Below, one piece after another: positions 48,512 through 60,439 of a DNA stretch of 64,000 nucleotides. This DNA comes from Ancylostoma caninum. Taxonomy: Eukaryota > Nematoda > Chromadorea > Rhabditida > Ancylostomatidae. Position numbers and translations under genes: made by a program. The stretch spans positions 806,501 to 870,500 of the forward strand of contig JBAJFG010000136.1 of the NCBI GenBank assembly GCA_037903475.1. Reading direction: 5' to 3'. The notes under the pieces were generated by a model. The model had not been told where the DNA came from, searched no databases, and saw nothing but the letters and a program-made list of their open reading frames with translations. Numbering within the stretch: the stretch's first letter is position 1; every line of letters begins with the position of its first letter.

Positions 48512-50730
48512 TTTTGCATTCCTTCGCCACCTCAAGTAGAACCCGATGTATAGCTTATTGAGATAGATCACAAATTTCTCCAAAAACGAAAGAGAAGGGG
48601 GTCTGAGAAACATTTAGCACTCGAAGCAAGGCTTCTCAACGTAAAAGGGCCCGAAGATATAGCGAATATTAAGTTAAGGGCCTTTTGCGGTAAGACCGAG
48701 CGCTGCTGTTGGCAACTGTAGTGGAAACTTATCTACAGCGCGCTCTGATAGGATTTTCCTTCACAGTTTTTGATGCAGAGAAACCTTCTCTCAGCAAATT
48801 TTCCCTGGAAAATGTAGGGATCGCTTAAACGCGGCCTGTTTGGAACTGAATTCAAGCAGATGCTTTCACGAAAGGAACTCGTAAACAACACTAACAGTTG
48901 AGAGGTTATTGAGACTTGGTCGCTGAATGAAACTTTCTCCAATCTTTCCCTCTCTTGTTTCTGCCAAATTACACTTTAACATCAAAAGTTCTATAGTGAG
49001 ACAAAAAAGTCGACCCCCTCGGTTCCCTCCGATGATGAGTCACCCGGCGAAAGATATAGTTTCGCAATACATGGCTAGCTCTTTGTATAGGTACCAAGCC
49101 AGGTCGTCGCATCGCGGCGTTCTTTCTCGGACCTGTGCGCAACGTTACCCTAGAGCTACCTCAACTCAGAAGAAAACCCCAAAAAAACCCACTCATCCAC
49201 ACGAAGCGCAGCTTCGCCGCGCATCACGGATGACAGTGATTTTCTGGTCACTTCGGTATTTTTCTATGGAAGGTTCGTAATAGGGTTTTTTGGTGGCTTC
49301 GTTCGAATGTGTTGACTCCTGATGTGACTCTTTTTGTTCATTGAGAAATCCCGCTTCAGGTGCGGAACGTTTCTCGGACTCGACTCCCTTCTCTTTTGTA
49401 CTTGTAGGAATATGAGACCTATCTCGATAAGCTATATATCGTGTTTTTCTTGCGGTAACGAAGGGATTCCCTGCCACGAACGCTCTCATTGATGTTCTAA
49501 ATGCCTTAATGGACTTTTATATGCACCATATTGCTAAGTATCATGCAATTTTTTCTGCCATTTCAAGATGTTTAGGAATTGATATAGTCATGAGTCCTTG
49601 TAATCAGCGGATGAGCACTAGAAAGGCCCCATACGGGTTTCTTTTGTTTTGTTTCGCCTGTGTTTGTCTTTTTTTTTGCCCACAGCGCGAGGGATGACGC
49701 ATGCTAAAGATGTCTCCGAAAAGATGACTGGTAAGAAAGTCAAGATTTGAGTTTTTTAAACCTCATTCGTTGAAGCTGCGGTTCAGGCATGCGAACTGCG
49801 GGCATGCAATATCTATGCTATCAAGATCTCATCCTCGATGAATTGTGGAATAAGTGTTCCAGTAGGTGTATGGAACACCGCTCAATCTTTCCCTTTCGTT
49901 TTGCAGCGGATCTCCGTGCTTCACCACGAAAATTCTATTTTAAAACGAAAAACGAACGAAAAAAGTGCATTCCCTCGACCCTTCAAGGCGATTAGTCACC
50001 CGTCCACAGACAGACACTGCTTGGCCACGGACAGACACTATTTCGCAAGAGCGTCTAGCGCGTTATTATGCAAGTACCGAGCCGCTATGTCTCGGACCCG
50101 TGTGCCACGTTACCGCTGGGCTATGTAAACTCAGAAAAAAAAGCTTCGCCACGTTTTCCGGATGACGGTGATTTTCTGCGAATCTAATTCTTTAAGATCT
50201 TTTGTGGAAAGGTCAGGGATAGAAGTTTCTTCGCCGGCTATTTAAGAATGAATTAGCTTCTTAGGTGACGTTTTTTATGGGCGGGGCCATTTTTACGGCC
50301 TTCTCCGTTAGAAAATAGTCATGGCTCATTCATTTTAGGACTGTAAATTAGTTCCTCGTTTCTCTTTTTTAGACGTTTGCGGAGAAATCCCGTGTATATA
50401 CAAAACACTGTACTCTTTGGTATACAGTGGGGAACAATTGTGCAGAGGGAGGGTGTCGCGGCACCAAAAACCGTAAGTCACGACAGCACTGCCCGGTTTT
50501 GCCCCAAAACGCCCAAATGATATCCTTCATGCCTTCGTGGCATTTCATATTCACCGTTTTTCATTTTGTAGTGGCGAGACACTGCATCACTGGAAGAGCG
50601 CTATTGCGATCTCGTACAAGCTCATTCTGCTCCGGATGGCACGTGCCTACATTATTAGCTTGGGCATAGCGCACCTGATGTTGCATGGGGAAAGTTGCTT
50701 CCGATAAAATGATCGGTGTCGAATAAATGA
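48512..50730. other. Gene-free stretch with two short repeats
   Basis: Diverged copies of the 7.1-7.3 kb repeat at about 49,090-49,215 and 50,085-50,175 (CTCGGACCCGTGTGCCACG). The pair is part of a longer direct duplication, since both are followed by GCTTCGCC...GATGACGGTGATTTTCTG. No gene recognised. Confidence 0.4.
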
Positions 50731-50731
50731 G

Positions 50732-51109
50732 ATGTTCGAGTTTCGGTTCTTGAACTTGTTCATCTGGACTTTAACCTCTGGGACAATTTATCTCATCACT
50801 TGCCAGGCGTGCGGGGACGAATACATAGGGGAAACGGGGCGGCCGCTTTGCATTAGGATAAAGGAACATCTGGATGGACTTTGCAAATCAAAATCGTCCA
50901 CTCCTTTGGGTATTCATCGCAGGCTGTGCCATGAAAACGCTGAAATCCAGATTGGAGTCACGATCTTGTCACGTGAGCCCGAAATCATAGCACGCAGGAC
51001 TCTAGAAGCGTTTTGGATCACGGCCAAAAACCCAAAAATGAATAGAAAAGATGAGTGCATCGCCATCACAAACGAGCTCGCTCTGTATCAAAACCTCTGC
51101 GGGTTTTGA
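50732..51109 (+). pseudogene. GIY-YIG nuclease domain of a truncated Penelope element
   Basis: 125 codons. The first ~15 residues are unrelated flank read in frame. From residue ~17 the GIY-YIG fold is intact: catalytic Tyr pair (IYLITC, EYIGET), Arg and His (IRIKEHL) and the C-terminal TAKNPKMNRKDECIAITNEL. Homologous to residues ~460-569 of the element at 42-45 kb but clearly diverged, so an independent lineage. Confidence 0.85.
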
Positions 51110-51468
51110 TCTACGTGGGCGGGTTGTTAAGGCACCTTATAAATCCTTAGGAGCACAGGTTTGGTACTAGTGGTCCGCTATTCCACCACCGTGTCCGCAA
51201 CTAAGGTGAGCTCTACCTTATCTGTGATCATTGTACTGTTTTGAGTGTACGGCTGGATGAAGGATGTCCTGTAGAGGGATGAGGCGTTTGAGAGGGTAAA
51301 TCACTTATGTCTTTGACTTTCCAGGCTCTGACGAAGGCGACATCGCCGAAACGTTAGCCTCAATAAAGATCGATAACCATCTTGGCTAACAGCTCAAAAG
51401 AATCCTACTGTATTCCGAACGCACAAACAATATGCCAAGATTCAAGGACAGTCGAACATGGGAATTGT
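50738..51468 (+). mobile_element. Penelope-like 3' fragment with pLTR
   Basis: Plus-strand remnant of a second Penelope element: the GIY-YIG domain (GTIYLITCQACGDEYIGET, CIRIKEHLDG, IARRTLEAFWITAKNPKMN) to a stop at 51,109, then a 3' region with a hammerhead-like motif (51,323-51,360) and a pLTR end ATGCCAAGATTC... to about 51,468 (MPRFKDSRTWEL in translation), the same terminus as in the element at 42-45 kb. The reverse transcriptase is missing. Confidence 0.8.
51323..51360 (+). ncRNA. Candidate hammerhead-like ribozyme
   Basis: AGGCT, then CTGACGA (fits CUGANGA), a GGCG-ACAT-CGCC stem, GAAAC, GTT (allowed NUH cleavage triplet), then AGCCT, which pairs perfectly with the first five bases. 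This matches a hammerhead core with a minimal stem III, as in Penelope-like elements. One extra A lies between the CUGACGA box and stem II, so the match is not exact. Confidence 0.45.
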
Positions 51469-51837
51469 TGGACTTTAACCATTCTTGGAATTCAAGCATT
51501 CAATGTCTTCGCTCCCGAGTTTCCACCCTAAATGAATTGCAAAAAACCCTTTTTGGTAGGTGTAGGAAGCCTTCTCCAATCTGTATCCGACTTTTTCTGC
51601 GAATTCCTACCATTAACAGCGAGAATTCGAAAACGTAAAAATTGGCATTCCCTCTACTTCCTCAGGTGATGAGTCACCCGGCGACCAACAGACCGTTCCG
51701 CAATAGCTTCGATATTTATTATATAGAGGGGATGATCACAGCAACGCCGTGGCATAGAGAGCAGCCAAAAGTGATGTGGGCAGCAGGATGAAGGACAAAG
51801 GATGAAATGGTCAGCGTTAATCAATCCCGTTTGGAGG

Positions 51838-53281
51838 ATACAATAATGCCACTAAGTCTTGGCAAAAAGTCGGAAATGCCGAAAAAGCGCGGCTTTTCCG
51901 TCTTTTAGCTATAACTTCTCAGGAAGTTATTGAAATAACAAGAAACCCTATACCATTCGAATCGCAATGACGAGATCTACAAGATGATGTTGGAATCATG
52001 TTTTCAAACTCATCACAGAAGCTCCTGATTGCCAAGATACCTGCGGCTACAAATTAGGCAGCGACGCGCCAAGATAATTGCGCCCTGCGGATATATGCAC
52101 TTTGGGGTGCATATTTTTATTGAAAAATGCAAATATAGTCACATATTCGCAATGTACATGAGAATACGAGCATTTTGATGCCTCACTCGCCCTCATCCTG
52201 AAAATTTCAGGTAATCAGAAACCGAAAATCTCAAAATCTTGAGAATTTCGATGATGTCACGGCAGGCTGGCGTTAATGACAGCTTATCATGCATCGCGTC
52301 TCGCATAATTATATCTTCAGGTACCACCGATCTGAGGAATTTTTGGAAAACTAGGTGTTTTTCAGCAAAGCACCGCATTGACTCATCGCAAGGGGATTGA
52401 TAGCGGGAGTTCCTCCTAATACTCGATCTCTCGAAAATTCCAGGTATCAAATTTCAAAATTTCAAACTTCACTCCGTTTTTCATTAATTCCTGTGTAGAT
52501 CTGAAATTGGAGGCAATCTGTGTTCCAATGACTACCTGTTCGCTTTAACTTTCATAGAAATTTCATAATTTATAATTTCAACTCTATGAAAAGTTCCTGT
52601 TTCACAGGAGGTATGAGTAGGAATATTTTCTGGAATACTCATCGCTTGCAATGTTAACTAAAAATCACTGTTTCATGAGATCTATAAATTTTAATATACA
52701 GTCGCCGGTCGGCCTGCTTCGTGTCGGCGTGGCGAGGAGTCAGGGGTCCCTGTGGACAGCGCAGTCCAGCGGCTGAACAAGACCGGGTAGTAGGTATCGT
52801 TTTTTTTTAAATTTCAGGTTGTCTGCTGCTCCTTGCTCCAATTGCACAAGGTGCATTTCTTTTTTTTTCTTCAGTTAGGTCACTAGCTCATTGAAATCCT
52901 TTTCGTAGGCATGTCCTTATCTGTTTCTATTGATTCTTTACTAGTTTTTCTTTCAAATTTCCTCTTGTGGCTAGCATCCCTGTCATTCTCGGATCGTTTT
53001 GAGCGCCATAACGAGGGCTCGCTAGCGCGGCCCCTGTGACGTGGCTACATATCCTGCAGGCTCACTGCCAGTTATCGATTCTAGCGATGATCCATAGAGA
53101 TCTAGAATACCACTGTACAGTGCGTATGCATTGTTTTTAAACACTGCCTGTATAATATGATTCTGAGAAATGGTTCTCATCAAGGTTCAGATATTCTCAA
53201 TTTTTCGGCAGTTATCGGAGAATTTCTAGAGAAAATGAGAGAAAAAAAAACTATGAAGTTAATCTTTTTTTTGTTACTGGC
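51838..53281 (+). repeat. Left arm of a 3.4 kb palindrome
   Basis: 1,444 bp, reverse complement of 53,804-55,247 with only a few single-base differences seen (for example near 52,700 and 52,750) and no indel: every matched landmark pair sums to 107,085. Contains an 85-codon open frame (52,450-52,193 minus) mirrored at 54,635-54,892; no family recognised, so it is not called a gene. Confidence 0.92.
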
Positions 53282-53803
53282 TTCCTAGTCCTAGATTTTA
53301 ATGGAATAGTTTGTGGTAGCCATAGCGCAGAAATGGAACGCTTAGAATCATGGAAATTATTTAAAGTTGCCTTACTGAGGGAGCAGAGATCAAAGAAACT
53401 GCAAAATATGTATACCACGGGAAATTGCAAGAAAAGAAATTCTTTCTTCCTTGACCTCCCGTCACAAAAAAAAACGATTAATTTCATGGTTTTTTCTCTC
53501 ATTTTCTCTAGAAGTTCTCCGATAACCGCCGAAAAATTGAGGATATCTGAACCTTGATGAGAACCATTTCCTCTAAAACTCACAAAACTATAAAATCGAC
53601 ATCTGCTTCATCCTCAGTTTCATTACGGAAACTTATCCTAATGACAAGGCATAGAGGTGCTTGCTAAAGCAGGAAAATTATGGAACATTAAATCCTGGAA
53701 ATCTGGAAAATTGTGCATATAAGAGCAGAAGAACTGTTTTCAGGTCAAAAATTCAGAGTTTATTAGAAGAACACCGGCCGACACATATATTCCTTCCTTG
53801 ACC
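53282..53803. repeat. Spacer of the palindrome with a third inner repeat
   Basis: 522 bp. A block at about 53,445-53,577 (CTCATTTTCTCTAGAAG, CCGAAAAATTGAGGATATCT) is a diverged copy of the inner ends of both arms, in the orientation of the right arm. A smaller hairpin with the left arm is therefore also possible. Confidence 0.8.
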
Positions 53804-55247
53804 GCCAGTAACAAAAAAAAGATTAACTTCATAGTTTTTTTTCTCTCATTTTCTCTAGAAATTCTCCGATAACTGCCGAAAAATTGAGAATATCTGAACC
53901 TTGATGAGAACCATTTCTCAGAATCATATTATACAGGCAGTGTTTAAAAACAATGCATACGCACTGTACAGTGGTATTCTAGATCTCTATGGATCATCGC
54001 TAGAATCGATAACTGGCAGTGAGCCTGCAGGATATGTAGCCACGTCACAGGGGCCGCGCTAGCGAGCCCTCGTTATGGCGCTCAAAACGATCCGAGAATG
54101 ACAGGGATGCTAGCCACAAGAGGAAATTTGAAAGAAAAACTAGTAAAGAATCAATAGAAACAGATAAGGACATGCCTACGAAAAGGATTTCAATGAGCTA
54201 GTGACCTAACTGAAGAAAAAAAAAAGAAATGCACCTTGTGCAATTGGAGCAAGGAGCAGCAGACAACCTGAAATTTAAAAAAAAACGATACCTACTACCC
54301 GGTCTTGTTCAGCCGCTGGACTGCGCTGTCCAGAGGGACCCCTGACTCCTCGCCACGCCGACACGAAGCAGGCCGACCGGCGATTGTATATTAAAATTTA
54401 TAGATCTCATGAAACAGTGATTTTTAGTTAACATTGCAAGCGATGAGTATTCCAGAAAATATTCCTACTCATACCTCCTGTGAAACAGGAACTTTTCATA
54501 GAGTTGAAACTATAAATTATGAAATTTCTATGAAAGTTAAAACGAACAGGTAGTCATTGGAACACAGATTGCCTCCAATTTCAGATCTACACAGGAATTA
54601 ATGAAAAGCGGAGTGAAGTTTGAAATTTTGAAATTTGATACCTGGAATTTTCGAGAGATCGAGTATTAGGAGGAACTCCCGCTATCAATCCCCTTGCGAT
54701 GAGTCAATGCGGTGCTTTGCTGAAAAACACCTAGTTTTCCAAAAATTCCTCAGATCGGTGGTACCTGAAGATATAATTATGCGAGACGCGATGCATGATA
54801 AGCTGTCATTAACGCCAGCCTGCCGTGACATCATCGAAATTCTCAAGATTTTGAGATTTTCGGTTTCTGATTACCTGAAATTTTCAGGATGAGGGCGAGT
54901 GAGGCATCAAAATGCTCGTATTCTCATGTACATTGCGAATATGTGACTATATTTGCATTTTTCAATAAAAATATGCACCCCAAAGTGCATATATCCGCAG
55001 GGCGCAATTATCTTGGCGCGTCGCTGCCTAATTTGTAGCCGCAGGTATCTTGGCAATCAGGAGCTTCTGTGATGAGTTTGAAAACATGATTCCAACATCA
55101 TCTTGTAGATCTCGTCATTGCGATTCGAATGGTATAGGGTTTCTTGTTATTTCAATAACTTCCTGAGAAGTTATAGCTAAAAGACGGAAAAGCCGCGCTT
55201 TTTCGGCATTTCCGACTTTTTGCCAAGACTTAGTGGCATTATTGTAT
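53804..55247 (-). repeat. Right arm of the 3.4 kb palindrome
   Basis: Mirror of 51,838-53,281. Beyond 55,247 the two flanks differ, and no target-site duplication is visible (GTTTGGAGG on the left, GCCACGCAT on the right). Confidence 0.92.
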
Positions 55248-56465
55248 GCCACGCATTCGACTTCAATTATGGACGGGTATCTTGCTAGGGAATCCTTCGG
55301 ATTCCAGCATAGTCGAACATTTTTCCTCGACCCGTGGTAGCAGAACAAAACATGGAGTTGTAGTGATCTGAAATGGCTCAAACGGTCAAAGGAGCATAAT
55401 TTCGCAGTGCTCTCAACTGAGCTATGAAATTTTGAGGTTAATGCTTCTGTTTATCAATAGATTCAATACCTTGAGAAAGTCCAATTTTGGTGGGAGTTTT
55501 ACCACAGCACGTCATGCTATTGCTGAATGTGAGTTTTACAAAAAAATCGGCGATTTCAATTATTTTGAAAAAAAATTCAATGTGAATATTATTAATACTA
55601 AAAATAAGATAAATAAAATACTTACTACTATTAAAAAAATTACTTACTAGTATTGGCATCAGTTACTCCATCCATCCTTGGAAGGCACCTAGACTTTTCG
55701 CTGAAATTAGGAAATACTCAAATATTTTACATTCAAAGGATTCATGAGCGAAAATTCAGATGTTGGTAGCTTTTCGGCTAATTCTTTTCGTATCTCAAGA
55801 TTTTCCTGTCTCTGATCTTCATTATTCGATTCTTCAAATGGTTTATGCGATTCTCTGAAAACTCCTTCCTTATATGTCTGGTCGTCCGGCTGACGCCGGA
55901 CGTGACTTTTCGTAGTGTTCGCTTCGCTCGCATTTCTTCATATTCATTTCAAAAGACTTATAGCCATGGCAGAATTTCCGATATTGCCTCCGGCCATCTC
56001 CTCGTGACATTCCCTCAGCTTTACCATTCAAAGGAGACTAATCTCATTCCCCAAGGATATTTTACCCTTTGCTCATTGGAATAGCTAATGATGAGTTTAG
56101 GAATATGCAACCGATTCAATATGGGTGGCTACAAAAAATAGTTGACCCGTTTTTGTTTGCAGTGGTTGATCAGGTGATAAAAGTAGTTAGAGCATATACT
56201 CAGACATTCCTCGAATCGGAAGCGAACCGACTCCCCCCATTTTTAGCACTAGCGACGCAATAGCAACTGCAATTGCCGCAGCAACGATTGGTGCTATTGC
56301 GTTGCTACGGAACCGATGGTTGCTACTGAGTTGCTATTCGGGCCACATATGGCGGCCATCTCGGGCAGAGAGCATCAGAGAGCGTCACCAAAACATCGAT
56401 CGAGGAATGCGGCAGTGGTCCGTATTCACCTGGCAGTTTGGAGTTCCCTGTAGAGGACACGAAAA
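55248..56465. other. Gene-free stretch
   Basis: Nothing recognised apart from a GC hairpin GTCCGGCTGACGCCGGAC (55,888-55,905) and inverted CGCAATAGCAAC / GCTATTGCGTTGC blocks near 56,255-56,315. Confidence 0.4.
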
Positions 56466-56872
56466 GCTAGTTCTGTCTCAAGTATTTGAGAAGTTTTTTT
56501 TTCGCAAACTTCGCAAAGAGGGGGGGATCACTCAAGGAGCTGAACACGAATATCGTATCCGTTCTGTACCATAACTTCATTTTTGTAGGGATACGGTAGG
56601 AAATTTAGAAAAGGCGCCGATTTCGATAAGAAATTAAAAATGGCTTTCAAGATAATGTTGATGAGCGTGATCAGCGCCTGAAACAACCACTCTGCACAAA
56701 ATTTGAGAGACTTCCGGGATACCACGCCTACAGTACACCTGCCGTAACCCTACAAAATGGGGTTACGATACCAAATGTATGCGATACTCGTGTTCAGCTC
56801 CTCAAATACTCCTCTCATCCTGTGCGAAGTTCGGGTGGAAAAGGTTTTTCAAAAATTTGGGACAGAACTAGC
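56466..56872. mobile_element. Foldback MITE with ~140 bp TIRs
   Basis: Left end GCTAGTTCTGTCTCAA and right end GGGACAGAACTAGC, with further pairing through GAGCTGAACACGA / TCGTGTTCAGCTC and TAGGGATACGG / CCGTAACCCTA. Loop ~120 bp. No ORF; target duplication not clear. Confidence 0.65.
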
Positions 56873-59169
56873 CGAATACTGCCACTTGTGCATAGAATCT
56901 GAGGTCATGCTTTCTCAGTCTTGGCTCCGTCACTGGCACTGTATTGCAACCGCTCAGCAGGACCCCCGCATTGTCTCTGGAGTGACTCGTTCACTCTCAC
57001 TAATTCTATCCAGTACTTCCTCATCGTCTGTAAAAATAAATTTTGATTATTTAAATGCTTGTTTCTTGCATGAGGACCTGAATTCTTCTCGCTTCGGATG
57101 CTATGGGGGATGACTCCAGAAACTATGGTGTAGCCAAACCAGCGACCAGCTTTCTAGAAGATGTATACGATCAAATGGTTGGATATCAGGGTTCAGTCGT
57201 GGTTCGACTAGACTAGCCCTGTGGGATTTATCTGGTTATATGAGGCCCGTCTAAACTGGTGGCAAAGAACAGCAATCGCTCAGGTGAGATAAATAGGAAG
57301 CGGACACTGAGCGAATTGAGAAAATCGCTGTGGAATCGTTGGGCTCGACGCAAAAAGCGCATGCATCTTCAGGCATCTGTGGATGAGCTTGGGTAAGCAT
57401 CCTCGCGCAGCCCGCGCTTACTGGAATCCGTGGCAGAAACATGACTTTTTCAGTTCTTGCTTCAACTATGTGCTAGGTTGTTAAAGGAAGTGTCTCGCCT
57501 CAGAGATCAAATTCTCGGCCGGTGTACGAGGCGCCCCTCCCCTTTCACGGGCAGGCCGTAATGCGAACATCGGTGCGATCAATGAGATCAACTGAGGTGT
57601 ATGGGAAAACATGCCGCTTCCTCGCCAAGAAACTCGTCCGCGCCAAGTTGAATTTGTCCCTCAAAAACGAAATTTTGACAGTTTTATCAAAAATCGTATA
57701 CATAGTTGAGCTCAGCGTGTCGAGCTGGTCAGATTCTGTTGATATTCAGAATCGAAAAAGAGGTGAGACCCTGCCTTTAAAAAGTTTATTTTGGCTGACG
57801 TTTCGGCAAATCGCCGTCTTCAGAGTCTGAGATGAACGATGAGACAAGCTTAACTATCTTTGTTTCATGTTAAGATAGAGCTGCCACAATTATTCCTCAT
57901 TAAAGAGATCCGAGGATAGGGTACTCCCTCGAACAGCAGCATTTGCTGTAAGGTAACAGCGTGTAAGAAGCGAAATAAGCCCGGAGACTGGGGTTTAACC
58001 ACTGTAGCAGTGCTTTTAGCCGTACTTACCGTCCTGGAAGCTCAAAAACCTCAGAACTCTGGATAGTGGACGTGTTAAAATCCGATAATGGTAGCCTATG
58101 ATACCCGGATAGCGGACGTGTTACAACACGTCAGTGGTATCCCCTGTTAGCAACCTGTTAGCCGACGTGTTGCAACAGGATTGTGGTAGTCTGTGATATT
58201 CGGATAATGAACGTGTTACTACAGGTCAGCAACTGAATAGGGAAGGACCGAACAGCATCCATCCACCAATGTCTAGGATTTTTCCCACAAAGTGGTTTCT
58301 TTTTCCTATTACAAGGAAGAAACAGTAAATTGATACAATGAACAGCTTATTACTTATCTCGCAAGATAATTACTACGCGCCAGGCAACTTCTGGATTAGC
58401 TTAAGACTGTGCGTCACCTCATGTTTAGTATTAGGATATCAACAGAATCCTTTCATACTCGACCGCTGATTCCTATGACTTACAGGAAATCTGGAGGGAC
58501 GGTCTATATTCAAGGCAAAATTTAATATTGGCGCGAACGAGCTTTCCTTGCTGTGAAACTAGAAAAAGCAGATGAGAAGTTAAGATTGCACAACAAAATG
58601 AACTTCTTAGCAGTAGCTAAAATCGACTGAACAAGAATTTCGTGTCGGAACACCATGCCGCATCCACAACAAATGAATTCTGTTGTCCACTGGCCAAGAG
58701 ATTCGAAATTCTCGGCAAGAGAATCCCGTAACTTATGGGGTTTCCGACTTTTTCTCGGAACTTAAGGTGCATCTTTGAGATAAGAAAATCTGTAAGGCTG
58801 GTTAGTGCAATGGTGAAAATGCGTCAAATCTCAGTGTTCTCGGTCTATCCTCTTGTTCCTGCTTAATAGCAAAGTTCCAGAAAAACATCCTAGTCAAACC
58901 CGGCTACGCTTCATACTACGATCACTTACCTAACAGCATTAACTTTTCCTTGCACTACCAGATCGCTGCGAAGCGTGAGTCATCTGTTCCGTACATAAAT
59001 TACATACATAAATTAGGAATCATTAAAAACCATCTTCTTATCTTTTCAGAGTATTCATTTGTTTCACGGACCCATTAAGCAAAACTGAACTAGGACTTTC
59101 AAGTGTGGACATTCAGAAAGCTTGCTCTAATTCCCTGCTATTTATTCCAATGGAACAGATGGTTTATCA
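56873..59169. other. Gene-free stretch with a short degenerate tandem repeat
   Basis: Holds the solo hammerhead-like motif and three or four diverged ~57 bp units at about 58,060-58,230 (GGACGTGTTACAACA, GTGGTAGCCTATGATA-type blocks). No gene recognised. Confidence 0.4.
57793..57823 (-). ncRNA. Solo hammerhead-like motif (Penelope relic)
   Basis: Minus strand: CTGAAGA, then C-GGC-GATTT-GCC, GAAAC, GTC, AGCC. Same arrangement as the two Penelope-linked motifs, with a GUC triplet, but the flanking stem I is weak and no Penelope coding sequence is nearby. Confidence 0.35.
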
Positions 59170-59170
59170 T

Positions 59171-59690
59171 GACTCCAGGCGTTTTCCCACTGTTGGACGC
59201 CGGCGCACCGTTATCACACCGTTGGACCCGACTCCAGGCGTTTTCCCACTGTTGGACGCCGGCGCACCGTTATCACACCGTTGGACCCGACTCCAGGCGT
59301 TTTCCCACTGTTGGACGCCGGCGCACCGTTATCACACCGTTGGACCCGACTCCAGGCGTTTTCCCACTGTTGGACGCCGGCGCACCGTTATCACACCGTT
59401 GGACTCGACTCCAGGCGTTTCCCCACTTTTGGATGCCGGCGCACCCTTATCACACCGTGGGACCCGACTCCAGGCCTTTCCCCACTTTTGGACGCCGGCG
59501 CACCCTTATCACACCGTTGGACCCGACTCCAGGCGTTTTCCCACTTTTGGACGCCGACGCACCGTTATCACACCGTTGGACCCGACTCCAGTCGTTTCCC
59601 CATTTTAGGATGCCGGCGCACTCTTATCACACCGTTGGACCCGACTCCAGGCGTTTTTCCACTTTTGGAAGCCGGCGCACCCTTGTTGAC
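59171..59690 (+). repeat. 59 bp minisatellite, about 9 units
   Basis: Unit GACTCCAGGCGTTTTCCCAC, TGTTGGACGCCGGCGCACC, GTTATCACACCGTTGGACCC. The first four units are identical; later ones differ slightly. The unit is related to the ~60 bp minisatellite of the Helitron-like elements (CTGGCGTTTTCC, CACTRTTGG, CGGCGGACC, TGGACCCG). As 59 is not a multiple of 3 and no frame has a stop, all three plus-strand frames stay open (up to 279 codons); not genes. Confidence 0.95.
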
Positions 59691-59945
59691 TATTTTCATG
59701 AACGTGCACACAAGGAATCCAAATATTATACTTTACTGCGTTTGCACAGAACGTATGTGTTATCTCGTCTTGAATACTGCAGTGTGGTTTGGAGTCTCCA
59801 TGTCAAAACAGATTTTCACGAGGATCTTGTTTTACAGAGCCTTCCTAACCCCGGTCACCCTCTGACTCTCCTTACATACAAGAAGCGCCTGGAAAAATCG
59901 AAAATGAAAGTCTGCTTTATAGGATGGTTGTTAATCCTTTAATAT
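59691..59945 (+). pseudogene. Non-LTR reverse transcriptase C-terminal fragment
   Basis: Frame reads HRTYVLSRLEYCSVVWSLHV and later LTLLTYKKRLEKSKMKVCFI. SRLEYCSVVWS is the signature after the RT domain of CR1/jockey-type elements. Only ~60 codons are convincing, fused in frame to the minisatellite by chance. Confidence 0.5.
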
Positions 59946-60439
59946 TCTTGTTTTCGCATAATGCATAGAGAAGTACGTTCACAAGCCAGCAAACATTGGA
60001 CTTTGTGTTCTACTTTCGGTAGGAATGGTGGGTTAGTCTTTCACTATCGTAATGTAAGAAAACACAACTTGACCGTTTGCTACAACTCTTGTTCTATAAT
60101 AGAGCAAGCTGGTGTTCCTGCCTCCGGAGGACGTGGTAAGAGGACTTTCCGTAGGAGTTTGGAAAACTTGCATGTTCTCTGCCCTCTTAAAATCCCGACA
60201 TTTAGATAGATCCCGCAGACAACGTTTTCAACATTCAACATTCTATTTTATGGCCATGAATACGTACCTCCATCTGTCTTCGTCGTTCTCAGCACATGCA
60301 CTATAACTGTTGTACTGCTATGACCTCCGTTTGTGAGAGTTACTTCCGAGAGGATGGCGGAAAAATCGTTGGTATATTAGTAAGTATAGGTCCTTGGTAG
60401 AGTATTTTTGTTCTTGCTAGTTCGAGCTGCATTTATACT

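Noticed and set aside
52193..54892. Identical 85-codon open frames at 52,450-52,193 (minus) and 54,635-54,892 (plus)
   Set aside because: They mirror each other because they sit in palindrome arms. No family resemblance or splice context, so identity is not evidence of coding.
59103..59942. Open frames of 279, 194 and 167 codons in all three plus frames
   Set aside because: Product of a 59 bp repeat without stops in any frame; only the RT-like tail after 59,691 has family resemblance.
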